Assembly (NCBI RefSeq): GCF_029962835.1
Contig: NC_080573.1
Coordinates: 34,651,001 to 34,715,000, forward strand
Direction of reading: 5' to 3'
Origin: Magnolia sinica
Taxonomy: Eukaryota > Streptophyta > Magnoliopsida > Magnoliales > Magnoliaceae
Length of the DNA: 64,000 bases
Part shown: piece after piece, positions 45,830 to 56,972 of the stretch
Layout of the letters: each line of letters begins with the position of its first letter
How positions within the stretch are numbered: the first letter of the stretch is position 1
Made by a program: the position numbers and the translations under genes
Notes under the pieces: generated by a model
The model's database searches: none
What the model was told of the DNA's origin: nothing
What the model saw: only the letters and a program-made list of their open reading frames with translations

Positions 45830-47030
45830 ACGTCCTCAAAGCTTTTAAATCACAAGTGAGATGCGCAATTATCTTTTCCGATTGTTTACTCAATGATACC
45901 ATTAGGCACAAGCCCTGGTCCATAAATCACACTGATTGGATGATTCTAACTAGGGCTGTCAACAGGCTGGACTCGAGGTATGCCTGGGCCCGGATTTTGA
46001 ATTGTTTCAGGCCAGGTTATCAGGCTGGCCATATTCAAAATTTTAATTTTTTTAGGCCTGAGCTAGGCCCATTGACACCTTTAATTGTAACCCTATAAAT
46101 GCGGCTAATTTATTCTAAGGGTCCTAAGTTTTTTAGCCATAAATTAAAGGGTTAAAACTATTATATCAAAGTACTACTTTGGAATTATAAGAAATATAAA
46201 GTGAGATCTATCCAGTAGATAGCTCAAGATGATAATTCACTTATTTTGTTTCTCCGCTCGATCTTGACCATTTATTTTCCATTCTATTGAAAAGTTGCTT
46301 AAGATCATCTGATTTGCATGATTTTTGCATCATAATTGGACATAATTGCATGAAATAATGGATGGTCCACATTGTTGATTGGCCTCCGACCTGTCATTTA
46401 GAAGCTTTAGGGACGTTGCTAATGTTCTACAAAGTATATACTTATACATATGCAACGTGGCAATGCTAGCATCATGCATTGCCTCATTTGGAAGATATAA
46501 ATATTATGAGACATGGCCCATGATATCAATTGTTGACCAATAACCTCCCTTACAGCTAGTTTGTGGATAGAATAATTTATAACTAATCACCAACGTCCGA
46601 CTTTATGTTATCTTTGCATGCAGCCTCATCTATCCTGCCAACGGGTCATATTTTTAGGACAGCCGATGAATGTAAATGGTGAGGCGCACCGTTTAGATCA
46701 TCTTGCAGAAAACGCAGGCTAATCCACTCATCAGATGAGCCATATCCTTCAAATTAAAGGATGGCCAATGGCATGACTTGTCAGAAGGTGTGGTCCACCT
46801 AATTAGTGGATCACCCTGATTTTCAAGACAGTTGGTCTTCATGATGTGACCCACTGTTTACACGGTACGGATTTCCTACACCAGTAGAATTTCGTGGGAA
46901 AAAATCAAGATTGTATGCTAAGCTAGCATAAAGCCGGCTGCATGTGATCAATTCTCAAAATAGGACAAAACACAATCTCCTGTCTTGCTAAAAGGGTGGC
47001 GTTTGGCGATGCATTGCTTTCAATAATGAG
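45830..47030 (+). repeat. Segmental duplication, copy 2
   Basis: This is the paralogue of 42690-44060, in the same orientation. It lacks the tandem expansion of copy 1 and carries the 133-bp hAT-like insertion at 45951-46083. Breakpoints are approximate. Confidence 0.8.
45951..46083. mobile_element. hAT-like MITE (133 bp) with empty-site paralogue
   Basis: The insert runs from TAGGGCTGTCAACAGGC to GGCCCATTGACACCTTTA. It is flanked by ATTCTAAC (45943-45950) and ATTGTAAC (46084-46091), an 8-bp target duplication with one mismatch. Its ends are inverted (TAGGGCTGTCAA / TAAAGGTGTCAA). Copy 1 of the duplication has the uninterrupted sequence GATTGTAACCCTATAAATG near 42846-42864, i.e. the empty site. 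So the insertion happened after the duplication. Confidence 0.85.
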
Positions 47031-48500
47031 CGTTCAAAGTCAAGAAAGATTCTCATATCTCTCGGTCCGACACTTGAAACCTAACTATAATGGTGGTTGT
47101 CTGAATGCAGGACCCTGATGCAATAGGACATGAATGGTAATAATCATGTTCCATGTTTGGAAGATCCATACTCTCAATCTAATGGGCCCCACCATTGGAG
47201 GATAATGGAATCCAATCTTTCAATCTGAAAGAACTATGGGCATCTCTCCAGTGTGTCGCATACCATATGATCAACGGTCTTGATGACCGAACTAGCACAT
47301 TGGGACCTTGTTCACCTACGGATGCATGAGATCCTATTATCCCTTAAGTAGTAATTCGTACACGAGTACTGGGGGCCATTTTTTATCAGTTGCTTTCACA
47401 GCCAGTGTGAGCTCACATCAAATTGCTTATAACTCGGCAAACAGGGAACGGCTGATGAATCAGGCGTACCGACCAGATCATCAATAGATACGCTTGGATT
47501 GTTTTGGTCTGGACATTGATTCGTCTGGATGTGCCTCTGTCGGACTGGGCCTGTCCAAAATTTTGATTTTGTTTAAGAAGGCCCAGCACATTCACAGCCC
47601 TCATGATTGATTTATATTTCGCAACAGATAACGATTCACGTTGGAAAGAAATGCCTACCTGAAAGAAACGTAAACTGTTGATCTGTTCAGGCCCATCATG
47701 TGATAGGACAGATCTTAATTTCTCATATCAGATAATCCCATCCTTCCAAAAGAAATAAGGTCAAATGCGCAGATAGGACAATCTAGTGATGGAGATTTGG
47801 TGGCTTGATCCACCATTCACTCATCATCATAGGAACTATTCGGATCACCGAAATGTGGTCCTTATATTTTTCAGTTCGTTGGGCTGCACAAATAGCAGAG
47901 TGAGCATCCTGTATTTTTCCACATTTCATGACCAAGAACCATTCAAATTTGTATGTGAAATCAGTACCGTCAAAGCCATGGGCCCAACCATGGAGATCAC
48001 CCTTGTAAAAATTAAGTATGATCAGCTCACAACCTCGTCCACACCTGTATGTTGAGTTGGACAGTTGGTTGTCCACTAAACAAACGGACCGGCCTAAATA
48101 TTGGACATTGAACAATTGCGAATAAGTGTGGGGTGCTCTGAAAATTTTGAAAATTTATATGCCGATCTACCCAAAGCTTTGATTTTATCTACCTTCATTG
48201 ATGCAGTGGTGCTGATGGCTTGGATTTTACACAGTTATAACCATCCATGAGTGCCGACTCGGTCGGCAGAGAATATGGTACTGTACCACGAGTAACTAGC
48301 TGGCACATGTACAGGTCTTTTTGCAACCATTCGTTTTTGCAGGATGTCGGGTTGCCAAAAACAAAATACATGCTCTGCTTATAAAGGTGTGGACAAAGAA
48401 TAGTAGCAAATCTTACTGTGGGCGGCAATTTGTGGGCCCAAAATTTTCTTAGGAGATATTAGAACTTCGAGGATTTTCTCCCACTATTATTGGCAATGTG
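47031..48500. other. Low-copy intergenic region, no gene
   Basis: No coding region is supported. A hAT-like GGGCCTG...AGGCCCAGCACATTCACAGCCCT fragment lies at about 47540-47605. Opposed open frames near 47783-48115 show no recognisable domain and look like chance. Confidence 0.5.
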
Positions 48501-48504
48501 TGCA

Positions 48505-48620
48505 GGCCTAAAAGTGCCCACACACAACTAGTTGGACATTGCATTTTTGTCAAACTAACCCTACGTTTGATGAATAGAAATTCTCTTTTGATAAATGTAA
48601 GTAAATACTTCCACCACGTA
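48505..48620. mobile_element. Family D left-end fragment
   Basis: AAAGTGCCCACACACAACTAGTTGGAC matches the inverted ends of the element at 40559-42375. Only this end is present before AT-rich sequence. Confidence 0.5.
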
Positions 48621-48698
48621 CTCATTGTTTTTATTTATTTATTTATTATTATTTTATTATTATTATTTTAAAGCATGGAAAAACAAATATCAAAGTAG

Positions 48699-48703
<5 letters not shown>

Positions 48704-48767
<64 letters not shown>
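48704..48767. repeat. (TA)n microsatellite
   Basis: About 32 TA units directly before the left end of a family A MITE. Confidence 0.95.
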
Positions 48768-48770
<3 letters not shown>

Positions 48771-49120
48771 TGCTTACCTGCACACCATCTTACCTGGGCA
48801 CAGACAAAAATCAGTCTACTTGACGTGGCACCAGTTGAAATTTTATTGAAGCAGCACATCATGAAACCCCCCAGGCCCAATTTTAACTTTGATCCAAAAC
48901 TTTAGTGGGCCATGAAAAATGAAAACAGTTTCCTCTCTTGATTTGTTTTATCTTTTCTATAGCCCACCTGAATTTTAGATCAGGTTGAAAATTTGTCCCT
49001 TGCGGTTTCATGTGATTCCACAACATATAGACGGTTCGGATTAGACGCTCATGATACGTGTGCAAATGTACCCATGTGCATGGGTGCGCAGGTGAGCATG
49101 ACTCTCTCTCTTTATACCGG
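48768..49120. mobile_element. MITE family A, complete copy
   Basis: Left end ATGCTTACCTGCACACC. Right end GTGCGCAGGTGAGCATGAC, its inverted repeat. The interior has 'CATCATGAAACCCCCCAGGCCC', GTGGGCCATGAAAAATGAAAACAG, 'TATAGCCCACCTGAATTTTAGATCAGG' and 'GACACGTGTGCAAATGTACCC'-type sequence. About 350 bp, non-coding, bounded by (TA)n on the left and CTCTCTCTCTTTATA on the right. Confidence 0.8.
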
Positions 49121-49339
49121 AATGCTAGCTGCGTAGTTGAGTTTTTTTCCACCGTACACCTCACCGTTAAGCCAGCAACCTCGTGACGCCTGTCCAAACT
49201 TACCGTACCAAACTACGCCCTGGTGCACTGACGACTTTTCACTGGACCAAAATACCCCGCCATTTCTCCCGGCAGCGAATTGGCTGGTGTGCGGAGACGA
49301 GCGCTGACGCTCCTTGAGCTCTGAGTTGTACGAACGGTT

Positions 49340-49810
49340 CAAAAGAGGTCAAAATTACATGGCCTCCACAGTTATATACTTATTATATCCACGACGTTCA
49401 TCTATATTTCGAGATCATTTCAGAGCATTATCAAAAATAAATAATAAATAATAAAAAATCATATCCAAAGATCAATTGGACCACACCACAAATAACAGCA
49501 GGAAAATTGATTTTCACCATTAAAAATTTCGTAGGGCCCACCATAACATTTACTTTCCATCCAATCTATTCATAAGGTCATAAGGACCTGAATGAAGAGG
49601 AAAAACAAATTTCATATTGATCCAAAACTTCTGTAACCCTTAAAAGGGTTTCAATGGTAGACCTTCAATTCCCCACTACCTTTTACAGTGTGGTCCACTT
49701 GATAGTTAGATCTATCTTATTTTTTGTTTCAAGCCTAATATGAGCTCGCCAAATAGATGGACGGTTTGGATATAACATGGGCCTAATGATGGACCCACAA
49801 AAGTAATAGG
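49340..49810. mobile_element. MITE family C copy
   Basis: It holds 'TTATATCCACGACGTTCATC', GACCACACCACAAATAACAGCAGG, GTAGGGCCCACCATAACATTTACTTTCC, 'GATCCAAAACTTCTGTAACCC', 'GTGTGGTCCACTTGATAG' and GATGGACGGTTTGGATATAAC in the order of 34190-34560. Non-coding. Confidence 0.6.
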
Positions 49811-50129
49811 GATTCCATAGGCAAAAAAAAAAAATACTACAAGGTTACACGGCAGTCAGTCAGTTATTTATTTATTTATTTTATATACGGACAACTTTTT
49901 CTCCCCTGCATTTTCTCTAATATATATTTTTGTAAATACGTATATATAAGCATACAGAAATATTTTTCTCTCTTTTTATTCGTTTCCTTCTTTATTCATT
50001 TAATAAGCATATCTCCTAAATTAGAATGACTTACTTGATCGTACCATATATGATTTTAGGATAGGAGAATTTACTTTAGCCAACCAACCTGGTTATTTTC
50101 TAAGATTCCATCAGGTCGATGGTTGAAAA
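49811..50129. other. AT-rich spacer before the 21-bp array
   Basis: AT-rich with (ATTT)n at about 49866-49884. No gene or recognisable element. Confidence 0.5.
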
Positions 50130-50496
50130 TCCATTTCATTCACTTTACGGTCAATTTCATTAACTTTTCGTGGTTAATTTCAATCAATTCGCAGTCAATT
50201 TCATTAACTTCGCGGTCAATTCTATGCACTTCGTGGTGAATTTCAGCGAATTCCCTTCACTTCACGGTCAATTCCATGCATTTTGCGGCCAATTCCCTTC
50301 ACTTCACTGTCAATTCTATGCATTTCGCGATGAATTTCCTTCACTTCACAGTCAATTCCATGCATTTCGCGGTCAATTCCCTTCACTTCGCCATCAATTC
50401 CATGCATTTCGCGGTCAATTCCTTTCACTTTGTGGTCAATTTCATGCATTTCATGGTGAGTTCCGACGAATTGATTGCGAAATGCATGGAATTGAC
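50130..50496 (-). repeat. Outer array of the 21-bp repeat
   Basis: About 17 units alternate two 21-bp forms, GGTCAATTCCCTTCACTTC and GGTCAATTCCATGCATTTC with small changes. It lies outside the left arm of the palindrome and has no counterpart beyond the right arm. As 21 is divisible by 3, frames stay open on both strands; these are not genes. Confidence 0.85.
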
Positions 50497-50842
50497 CGTT
50501 AAATCTGCATAGAATCTCCATCCTACTATCACATTACATCTTCCATGTTCCATTCTACTTAAGGCTACCTACATTCCTTTTCTGAGAGGACGTGGATGCA
50601 TTGATAAACGTGAAATCTTGAATGTTTGGAAGATAAAGAGAGAGGTGTTTGGAAGATGAAAAGTGTTTAGAAGATAAGAAGATGGACCTGTAAATAAGAA
50701 GAGAGGTGCTTGGAAGATGAAGAGTGAGGTGTTTGGAAGATGAGAAGATGGTAGAGAGTTTTAGAAAAAAAGAGGATTTTAGGAAGAGAGATAAAGAAAG
50801 GGTTTAGGAAAGATGAAGATGAGGGTTTCTCCGTATGAGGGA

Positions 50843-50851
50843 CCTTAAATA
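50843..50851 (-). promoter_or_regulatory. TATA-like motif in left palindrome arm, pointing out
   Basis: The minus strand reads TATTTAAGG, followed by a CT-rich leader-like sequence running leftwards. It is the mirror of 51966-51974; the mean of the two sites falls on the palindrome axis. Confidence 0.4.
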
Positions 50852-51965
50852 CAAGTGTTCTCAAGTATAAGTGGGACCCATGATGGGACCAACCCAAAAA
50901 AAAATAAAAATAGTGCTCAGTGGCACTACCGCACTACGAGCGACAATGCCACCCGGACCTCCAGCGGCCAGCGGCACTAGTGCCGGATCGGAATTGACCG
51001 CGAAGTGAAGGGAATTGACCGCGAAATGCATGGAATTGACTGTGAAGTGAAGGGAATTGACCGCGAAATGAATGGAATTGACCGTGAAGTGAAGGGAATT
51101 CACCGCGCAATGCATGGAATTGACTGTGAAGTGAAGGTAATTGAAGGCGAAATGCATAGAATTGACCGTGAAGTGAAGGGAATTCATCAGAATTCACCAT
51201 AAAATGCATGGAATTGACCGCGAAGTGAAGGGAATTGACAGAAAAATGCATGGAATTGACCGTGAAGTGAAGGGAATTCACCGCGAAATGCATGGAATTG
51301 ACCGTGATGTGAAGGAAATTGACTGCAAAATGCATGGAATTGACTGTGGTGAATTCCCTTCACTTCACGGTCAATTTCATGCATTCGCAGTGAATTTCCC
51401 TCACTTCGCGGTCAATTCCATGCATTTCACGGCGAATTCCACCGAATTCGCTTCACTTCACGGTCAATTCCATGCATTTCGCAGTCAATTCCCTTCACTT
51501 CACGGTCAATTCCATGCATTTTGCGGTGAATTTTCTTCACTTCGCGGTCAATTCCATGCATTTGGCATGAATTCCGGTGAATTCCCTTCACTTTACGGTC
51601 AATTACATGCATTTCACAATGAATTCCCTTCACTTTACGGTCAATTCCATGCATTTCATGGTGAATTCCCTTTACTTCACGGTCAATTCCATGCATTTCG
51701 CGGTCAATTCCCTGCATTTCGCGGTGAATTCCGGTGAATTCCCTTCACTTCACGGTCAATTCCATGCATTTCACGGTCAATTCCCTTTACTTCATGCTCA
51801 ATTCCATGCATTTTGTGGTCAATTCCCTTCACTTTATGGTCAGTTCCATGCATTTCGCGGTCAATTTCGATCCGGCGCTAGTGCTGCCGGCCACTAGTGT
51901 GGTAGTACCGCCGAGTACTATTTTTGTTTTTTTGGGTGGGTCCCACTTATACTTGAGAACACTCG

Positions 51966-51974
51966 TATTTAAGG
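51966..51974 (+). promoter_or_regulatory. TATA-like motif in right palindrome arm, pointing out
   Basis: TATTTAAGG is followed by a long pyrimidine-rich stretch (CCCTCATCTTCCTC and similar) as in plant 5' leaders, and preceded by a GGGTGGGTCCCAC motif. Transcription from it would run rightward across the arm. Confidence 0.4.
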
Positions 51975-52519
51975 TCCCCTACACGCCCAAACCCTCATCT
52001 TCCTCTTTCCTGAACCCTTTCTTCATCTCCCTTCCTAAAACCCTCTCTTTTTCTAAAACTCTCTACCATCTTCTCATCTTCCAAACACCTCACTCTTCAT
52101 CTTCCATACTCTTCTCTTCTTATTTACACAACCATCTTCTCATCTTCAAAACACTCTTCACCTTCCAAACACCTCTCTCTTCATCTTCTAAACCTTCAAG
52201 ATTTCACGTTTATCAATGCATCCACGTCCTCTCAGAAAAAGAATGAAGGTGGCCTTGAGTAGAATGGAATATGGAAGATGTAATGTGATAGTAGGATAGA
52301 GTTCCTATGGAGATTTAACGAAGAAAATGGGTGAAAAGAAGAAATAGGAATGATAGAGATGAGTTTGGATGTGTATTTGGGTGTAAGGGAGATAATGGAG
52401 TGAAATTGATAAAGCAGGGGCATTTTTGACATGTGAAAAGTTGTTCATACAGCAGGGGAGTATTCTTGGAAGGTAAGAACATAGTTTGGCTTAGTAAGGT
52501 GCGTGGCCCATAAGTGGGT

Positions 52520-52925
52520 CATACAGTAGGAAAAAACCTCTGCGTAGTTATCACAAGTTCTTGTGAAAACCTTTTGAGAACTTACTTCATGTGATATGAG
52601 CTCAAAATCTGAACTGTTCACCTAATGCAACACCCCATGAAATCTTCAGGGCCCAACTTTTATCCTGATCCAAAACTCTGATGGGCCATATCAAAAGGAA
52701 ATAGTTTCCTGCCTTGATTTACCTCTCTCTTCTGTCATGGCCCACCAAAGTTTTGGATCCGGGTAAAAGTTGGGCAATAAGGGTTGCATGGGTGCTGCCT
52801 CAGGTGAATGGTTCCGATTTTAAATTTATATCACCGGAAAATTAGTTCTCAAAATGTTCTCGTTTTTAAATTTATATCCCCGGAAAATTAGTTCTCAAAA
52901 GGTTCTCATGAGAGCTGGCGATAAC
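52520..52925. mobile_element. MITE family A relative (1)
   Basis: Family A order is kept: 'AAAATCTGAACTGTTCACC', CACCCCATGAAATCTTCAGGGCCC, GATCCAAAACTCTGATGGGCC, 'GGCCCACCAAAGTTTTGGATC'. A local ~52-bp duplication (TTTAAATTTATATC.CCGGAAAATTAG) is at about 52820-52915. Confidence 0.55.
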
Positions 52926-52939
52926 AAGTGGAGAGAGGT

Positions 52940-53270
52940 ATGTCGAGTTGCAGACTAGGTTTCACGAGTCGTGAGAAGTTTTTGAAAACTCATAACATAT
53001 AATATGAATCCAAAATCTGAATGCTTCACATGATGAAGCACCTTATGAAACCCCTAGGGCCTAACCTTTACTTTGATCCAAAACTTTGGTGGGCCATGAC
53101 AAAAGAAAACTTTTCTTTCCTCCCTTGATTTCCATCTCCTTTTATTATGGTCCACTAGAACTTTAAATCAGGATGAAATTTGGTCCTCGGGGGTTTTGTG
53201 GGATTCTACATCACATGGACCGTTTAGATTAGAGGCCCATGACACGTGTGCAAAAGTGCATTGAAATTCT
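52940..53270. mobile_element. MITE family A relative (2)
   Basis: It has 'AATCCAAAATCTGAATGCTTCACATGATGAAGCACC', CTTTGATCCAAAACTTTGGTGGGCC, 'TTAAATCAGGATGAAATTTGGTCC' and 'ACCGTTTAGATTAGAGGCCCATGACACGTGTGCAAAAG'. Non-coding; it follows relative (1) directly. Confidence 0.55.
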
Positions 53271-53453
53271 CCCACATAACTTATTTGCACGAGAATTTAT
53301 AAGCACTTTTTGACGCGTGATGTGAGCCCAAAATCTGAATGGTCCATGTGCACCCCATTAAATACTCAAGGTAATTGTTTCCTTTTGCCATGGCTCACCA
53401 AAATTTTGGATCAGGTTGAAAGTTTGTCCTTGGGTATTTCATGGGTTACCGCA

Positions 53454-56400
53454 TGTAATATCCCAAGTAAATTTTGGTGGTATAATTTATTATTATTATT
53501 ATTTTTTGGTTATTCATTTGTTTTAATAAAGAATTCTCCTATAAATATTAAAACTTGATACTAGTAACTATGATAGGATAACACTTTCCTTGGGTGAACC
53601 GTACATCACATTGTCATACATCCCTTATAACTTTTTAACCACTTATTCAATTGATAAACTATCCGTACACTTACTTATTCATATTTTAAGGAACCTAACC
53701 ACTTGTTTATTTTTTTTCAATCTTAAATTCTATATATATATATATATATCAAGGGCCACAATTGCATAAGTTCACTTACTCGAATTCCTAACTTTTAGAT
53801 TATGATATAATTTTCATAACTAAGATTCTTATCATGTTAGATTTCATTAAATGTGATCATACATATCACAGGACCAACTTAAAATACCATAATTATGATT
53901 GAAATGATATATGTTAAAAATGACATATATCTTTTAAATATTTTGTCCGGTCATAAAACCCTCTGTACATTTACCTTAAAATCACTAGATATATATTACA
54001 TTCCATCTATAGGATTTTTGGACATCTCTATCATACCAAACAAAACGTCGTATGATCAGATCCACCCATTTTTGGGACCCGAACAAATAGTTTGACCTGA
54101 CTATTATGATTCTTATATTTTTCTATAGAAACCATACCAGTGAATTAAGATTCTAACAACTACAACTCGATCAATTTGGGTGCCAAGTAATCCCAGTATA
54201 AATACCCACATGTACAGACCTTTCTCAAAAACTACTTTCTAGAGGCCCCATTCAAAAACCGTTTGGAGATTTTGTAAATGGCTATATGAGAATTTCAATA
54301 ATCTATTTTGTTTTCCAAAAATGTCTATCTAGTGGGTCCTTATCAAATTCTAACGGTAGAGATCACCCATGATCAATAACCCAATTACAAAATTGAGTTC
54401 ATCACTACGTAGCGCTTAAAAACCCTTAACTGGGAACTCATTCATTTAAGTTAAATCTTCAAAATGTGAGGTCCATCATCGATCCAAAACATCTAAGGGT
54501 GTAGATGCCCATGCACATAGACTATTCTTAAAACCATGTTTGCACATGCCCATTTATATCCGAACTTATACCAAGAGCTATTCACCTAATTTAAACCAAA
54601 ATCCCTTAATTTCTACACTTAGATCCATTATCTCACCATCCATTGCAAATATGGATCATAACTCTTAAGTGGTCCATCTAAAAACTAACATTAATGGTTC
54701 ATCATGAAGATCTTGTTATGCTTAACGCTCTTATCGATCGGTTTTGAGAAAATATCTTTTACGAGACAATTAGATCCACAAATCAACGATGATCTAGGCC
54801 TGGAAAGTTAGTTCCGATTTTATATTTTAAAATAATGTGTGTACACTCATATATATTATTTCACCCTGTACATCATACAACAAACTCTTATACTTTAAAC
54901 CATCCATGAAACCGTCTGTACACAAACTTCGTCTCCCGTCAAGGAACCTAGTGGACCATATACTTCTCATTTACAAAACAATTCAGCTGCTCATCATTCA
55001 TTTTTTGTTTTTATCATAGATCATCTTATCTATTCAATCGATCACCTAACCAATGGTACACATTATACAACTTCGAAAATCATAAAACCTTACCAGTTTA
55101 GTTTTAGCATGAGGGGTCATATTTCATATCAAATATGTGGTTCATACCAAACTTTGGATAAATTTCAATGTATATGAAATCCATAACTCACTTGCGTTTT
55201 CTCCCGCAAAGAAAAAAAAAACACGTGAAGATGAAAAATCATGTGTGAAACCTCCCATGCATTAACATAAAGTGGGACCCACCTTATAATATAAAAGAGA
55301 AGAGGGGAGACGTAAGTGACATCTCACTACCAAGCAGGAGAGACAGAGAGAGAGAGAGACAGAGAGAGAGAGGAAAATATAAGAGGAAAGAGAAAAATGA
55401 AGAAAGAAAAGGAGGAAAGAGAAAAAGGAAGAGAGAAAAAAATACTTTTTCTTTTTATAAAAAGGTGAGTATCTCTCACTTGATAATTATATTAAAAAAA
55501 ATTATTTATATTATATATATACATATATTTGTTTGTTCTTTTGTGCTTATAATTAATCTTTGCCATCTTAGATTATTTTTTTAATGTAATTACTTACCAT
55601 GCTTCCTAAAAATGATCTTTAATTTTTTAATTTTTTTATTACATCGGTTGTCATTATTTTAATATGCCTTAATTCGAGTGTTATATTGTCTTATTGTTAA
55701 TCTTACATTAAAAATTTATTTTTGCATTTTAACTTTGTTGTTAGAATTATTGCAAAAATCTTGAGTTTATATATGAATTTCTAAATTCTTAGATGTAATA
55801 AAGCACGTTGTATGTTTATTATTATTATTTCTTTTCTTTACGTAGAATTTTAATCAAGATCTAATATATTACATTACATGTTTATTTTTTGTAGAACTTT
55901 AATCATGTAAGGACAATTTACATTGATTGAAAATTTTATTTTTAGTTCGATAAATTATATACATAAAGTATTATGGATTGATCGAAGAATAGCGACCATT
56001 GAAATTTTTTTTGAAATATTTGATTAATGTAATTTAAAATCATGCATCATTAAAATAGTTATGAAACACCAGAAAATAGATGGGGTGATGAAGTCATCTA
56101 GGTTGAAAATCCCTAAAACGTAAATAGGTGGGGCGATTAAGACCATTGGGTTGAAAGTCCCAGAAACCCAATTGATACCTTTTGAAACCTCTACCGTACA
56201 CTTTGAGTGAGTGAGCATGTTAGGATTGCAAAAGGTTTCCACTGTCAGGTTTGGTAGGGTAGTAGTCTGACCAGCTAACGTACAAATGGGTCCCTCACCA
56301 AGGCCTTTTGGATGGGTAAGCATGTCATGCGAGAGGTTCTCATTGCCAGACTAGGTATTGGCCAATCGGTGTAAACTGACCCTGTATTAAAAAAAGAATA

Positions 56401-56972
56401 ACCGCACATGTTATTATGGAGTATAGCATATGTTGATTTCATTCATTCATATTTCTTTGAATTTATATTGAAAATTTGTGTTTATTAAATCTCTTCATTT
56501 GTTGTTTTACCTAAATAGGTATTGTATCTTTTAATACATATTTATTTATGTTATATGAGATTATTTTGAAACCTATGTTGAGATTATTCACTAGGCTTCG
56601 CAGCTTACCCTGTTAGGATTTTAAAATTTTAGGATCGGGATCTCATGGAAGAGCTTAAAGAGATTTTCTTTTATTTATTTTTTATTTCTTTACCATTTTC
56701 TAAATAAGTGTAATGAACATTAAGTATAGTATGATAGCATGCCGATGACATGTGTTTGATGATAATCTTGAATAGTCGGAAACATGGACATTTTATTCTT
56801 CTTTAAATAAATATTTGATTATTAAATTTTTGGATTGTTATATTTTATGAATGAGATTATTTTGTTAATATACGTGTGGATTATGAAGTGTAAACATACA
56901 AAACATAAGTCATACCTTTGGGTACGGAATCTGGCTCGAATATACTCAGGTGCCAAATTTTGGGGCGTGACA
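53454..56972 (+). mobile_element. 3.5-kb solo-LTR-like insertion
   Basis: It starts TGTAATATCCCAAG and ends TTTGGGGCGTGACA, with TG...CA ends and 5-bp flanks CCGCA / CTGCA (one mismatch). The end is nearly the same as that of the 6.1-kb insertion. It has no gag or pol. It holds a promoter-like TATAATATAAAAG near 55288, a GA-rich leader at 55320-55440, and TAGGATCGGGATC-type sequence near 56630. It may be a shorter member of the same Gypsy-type LTR group. Its age is limited by the MITE it interrupts. Confidence 0.75.
55287..55299 (+). promoter_or_regulatory. Putative LTR promoter (TATA-like)
   Basis: TATAATATAAAAG follows GTGGGACCCACC and precedes an AG-rich stretch resembling a transcript leader. 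Inferred from sequence and position only. Confidence 0.35.

Larger units (their letters stand above)
50497..52321. repeat. 1.8-kb palindrome around a 21-bp repeat array
   Basis: The left arm (50497-50990) reappears inverted as 51866-52321, with matching landmarks. CGTTAAATCT is at the outer edges. GTAGGATGG.../...AGTAGGATAG, a CGTGAAATCTTGAA-type stretch, GGAAGATGA.GAG runs and the GCACTAGTGCCGGATCG core border also match. Both inner sides are 21-bp arrays pointing opposite ways (50991-51350 and 51351-51865), so the mirror axis is near 51409. Nothing in it resembles a transposase or cellular protein. A foldback transposon or MULE-like element with long inverted repeats is possible; target duplications were not found. 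Confidence 0.85.

Noticed and set aside
47783..48115. Opposed 110- and 89-codon frames
   Set aside because: They overlap on opposite strands, have no recognisable domain and no splice or start context; likely chance.
51204..51737. 177-codon frame and its neighbours on both strands (HGIDREVKG and FAVNSLHFT repeats)
   Set aside because: Produced by the 21-bp repeat, which preserves frame in both strands; no start context, no domain, and mirrored by the palindrome.
50130..51870. CRISPR-like array of short repeats
   Set aside because: Units abut without unique spacers, alternate in two forms and reverse direction in the middle; the context is a plant nuclear repeat.
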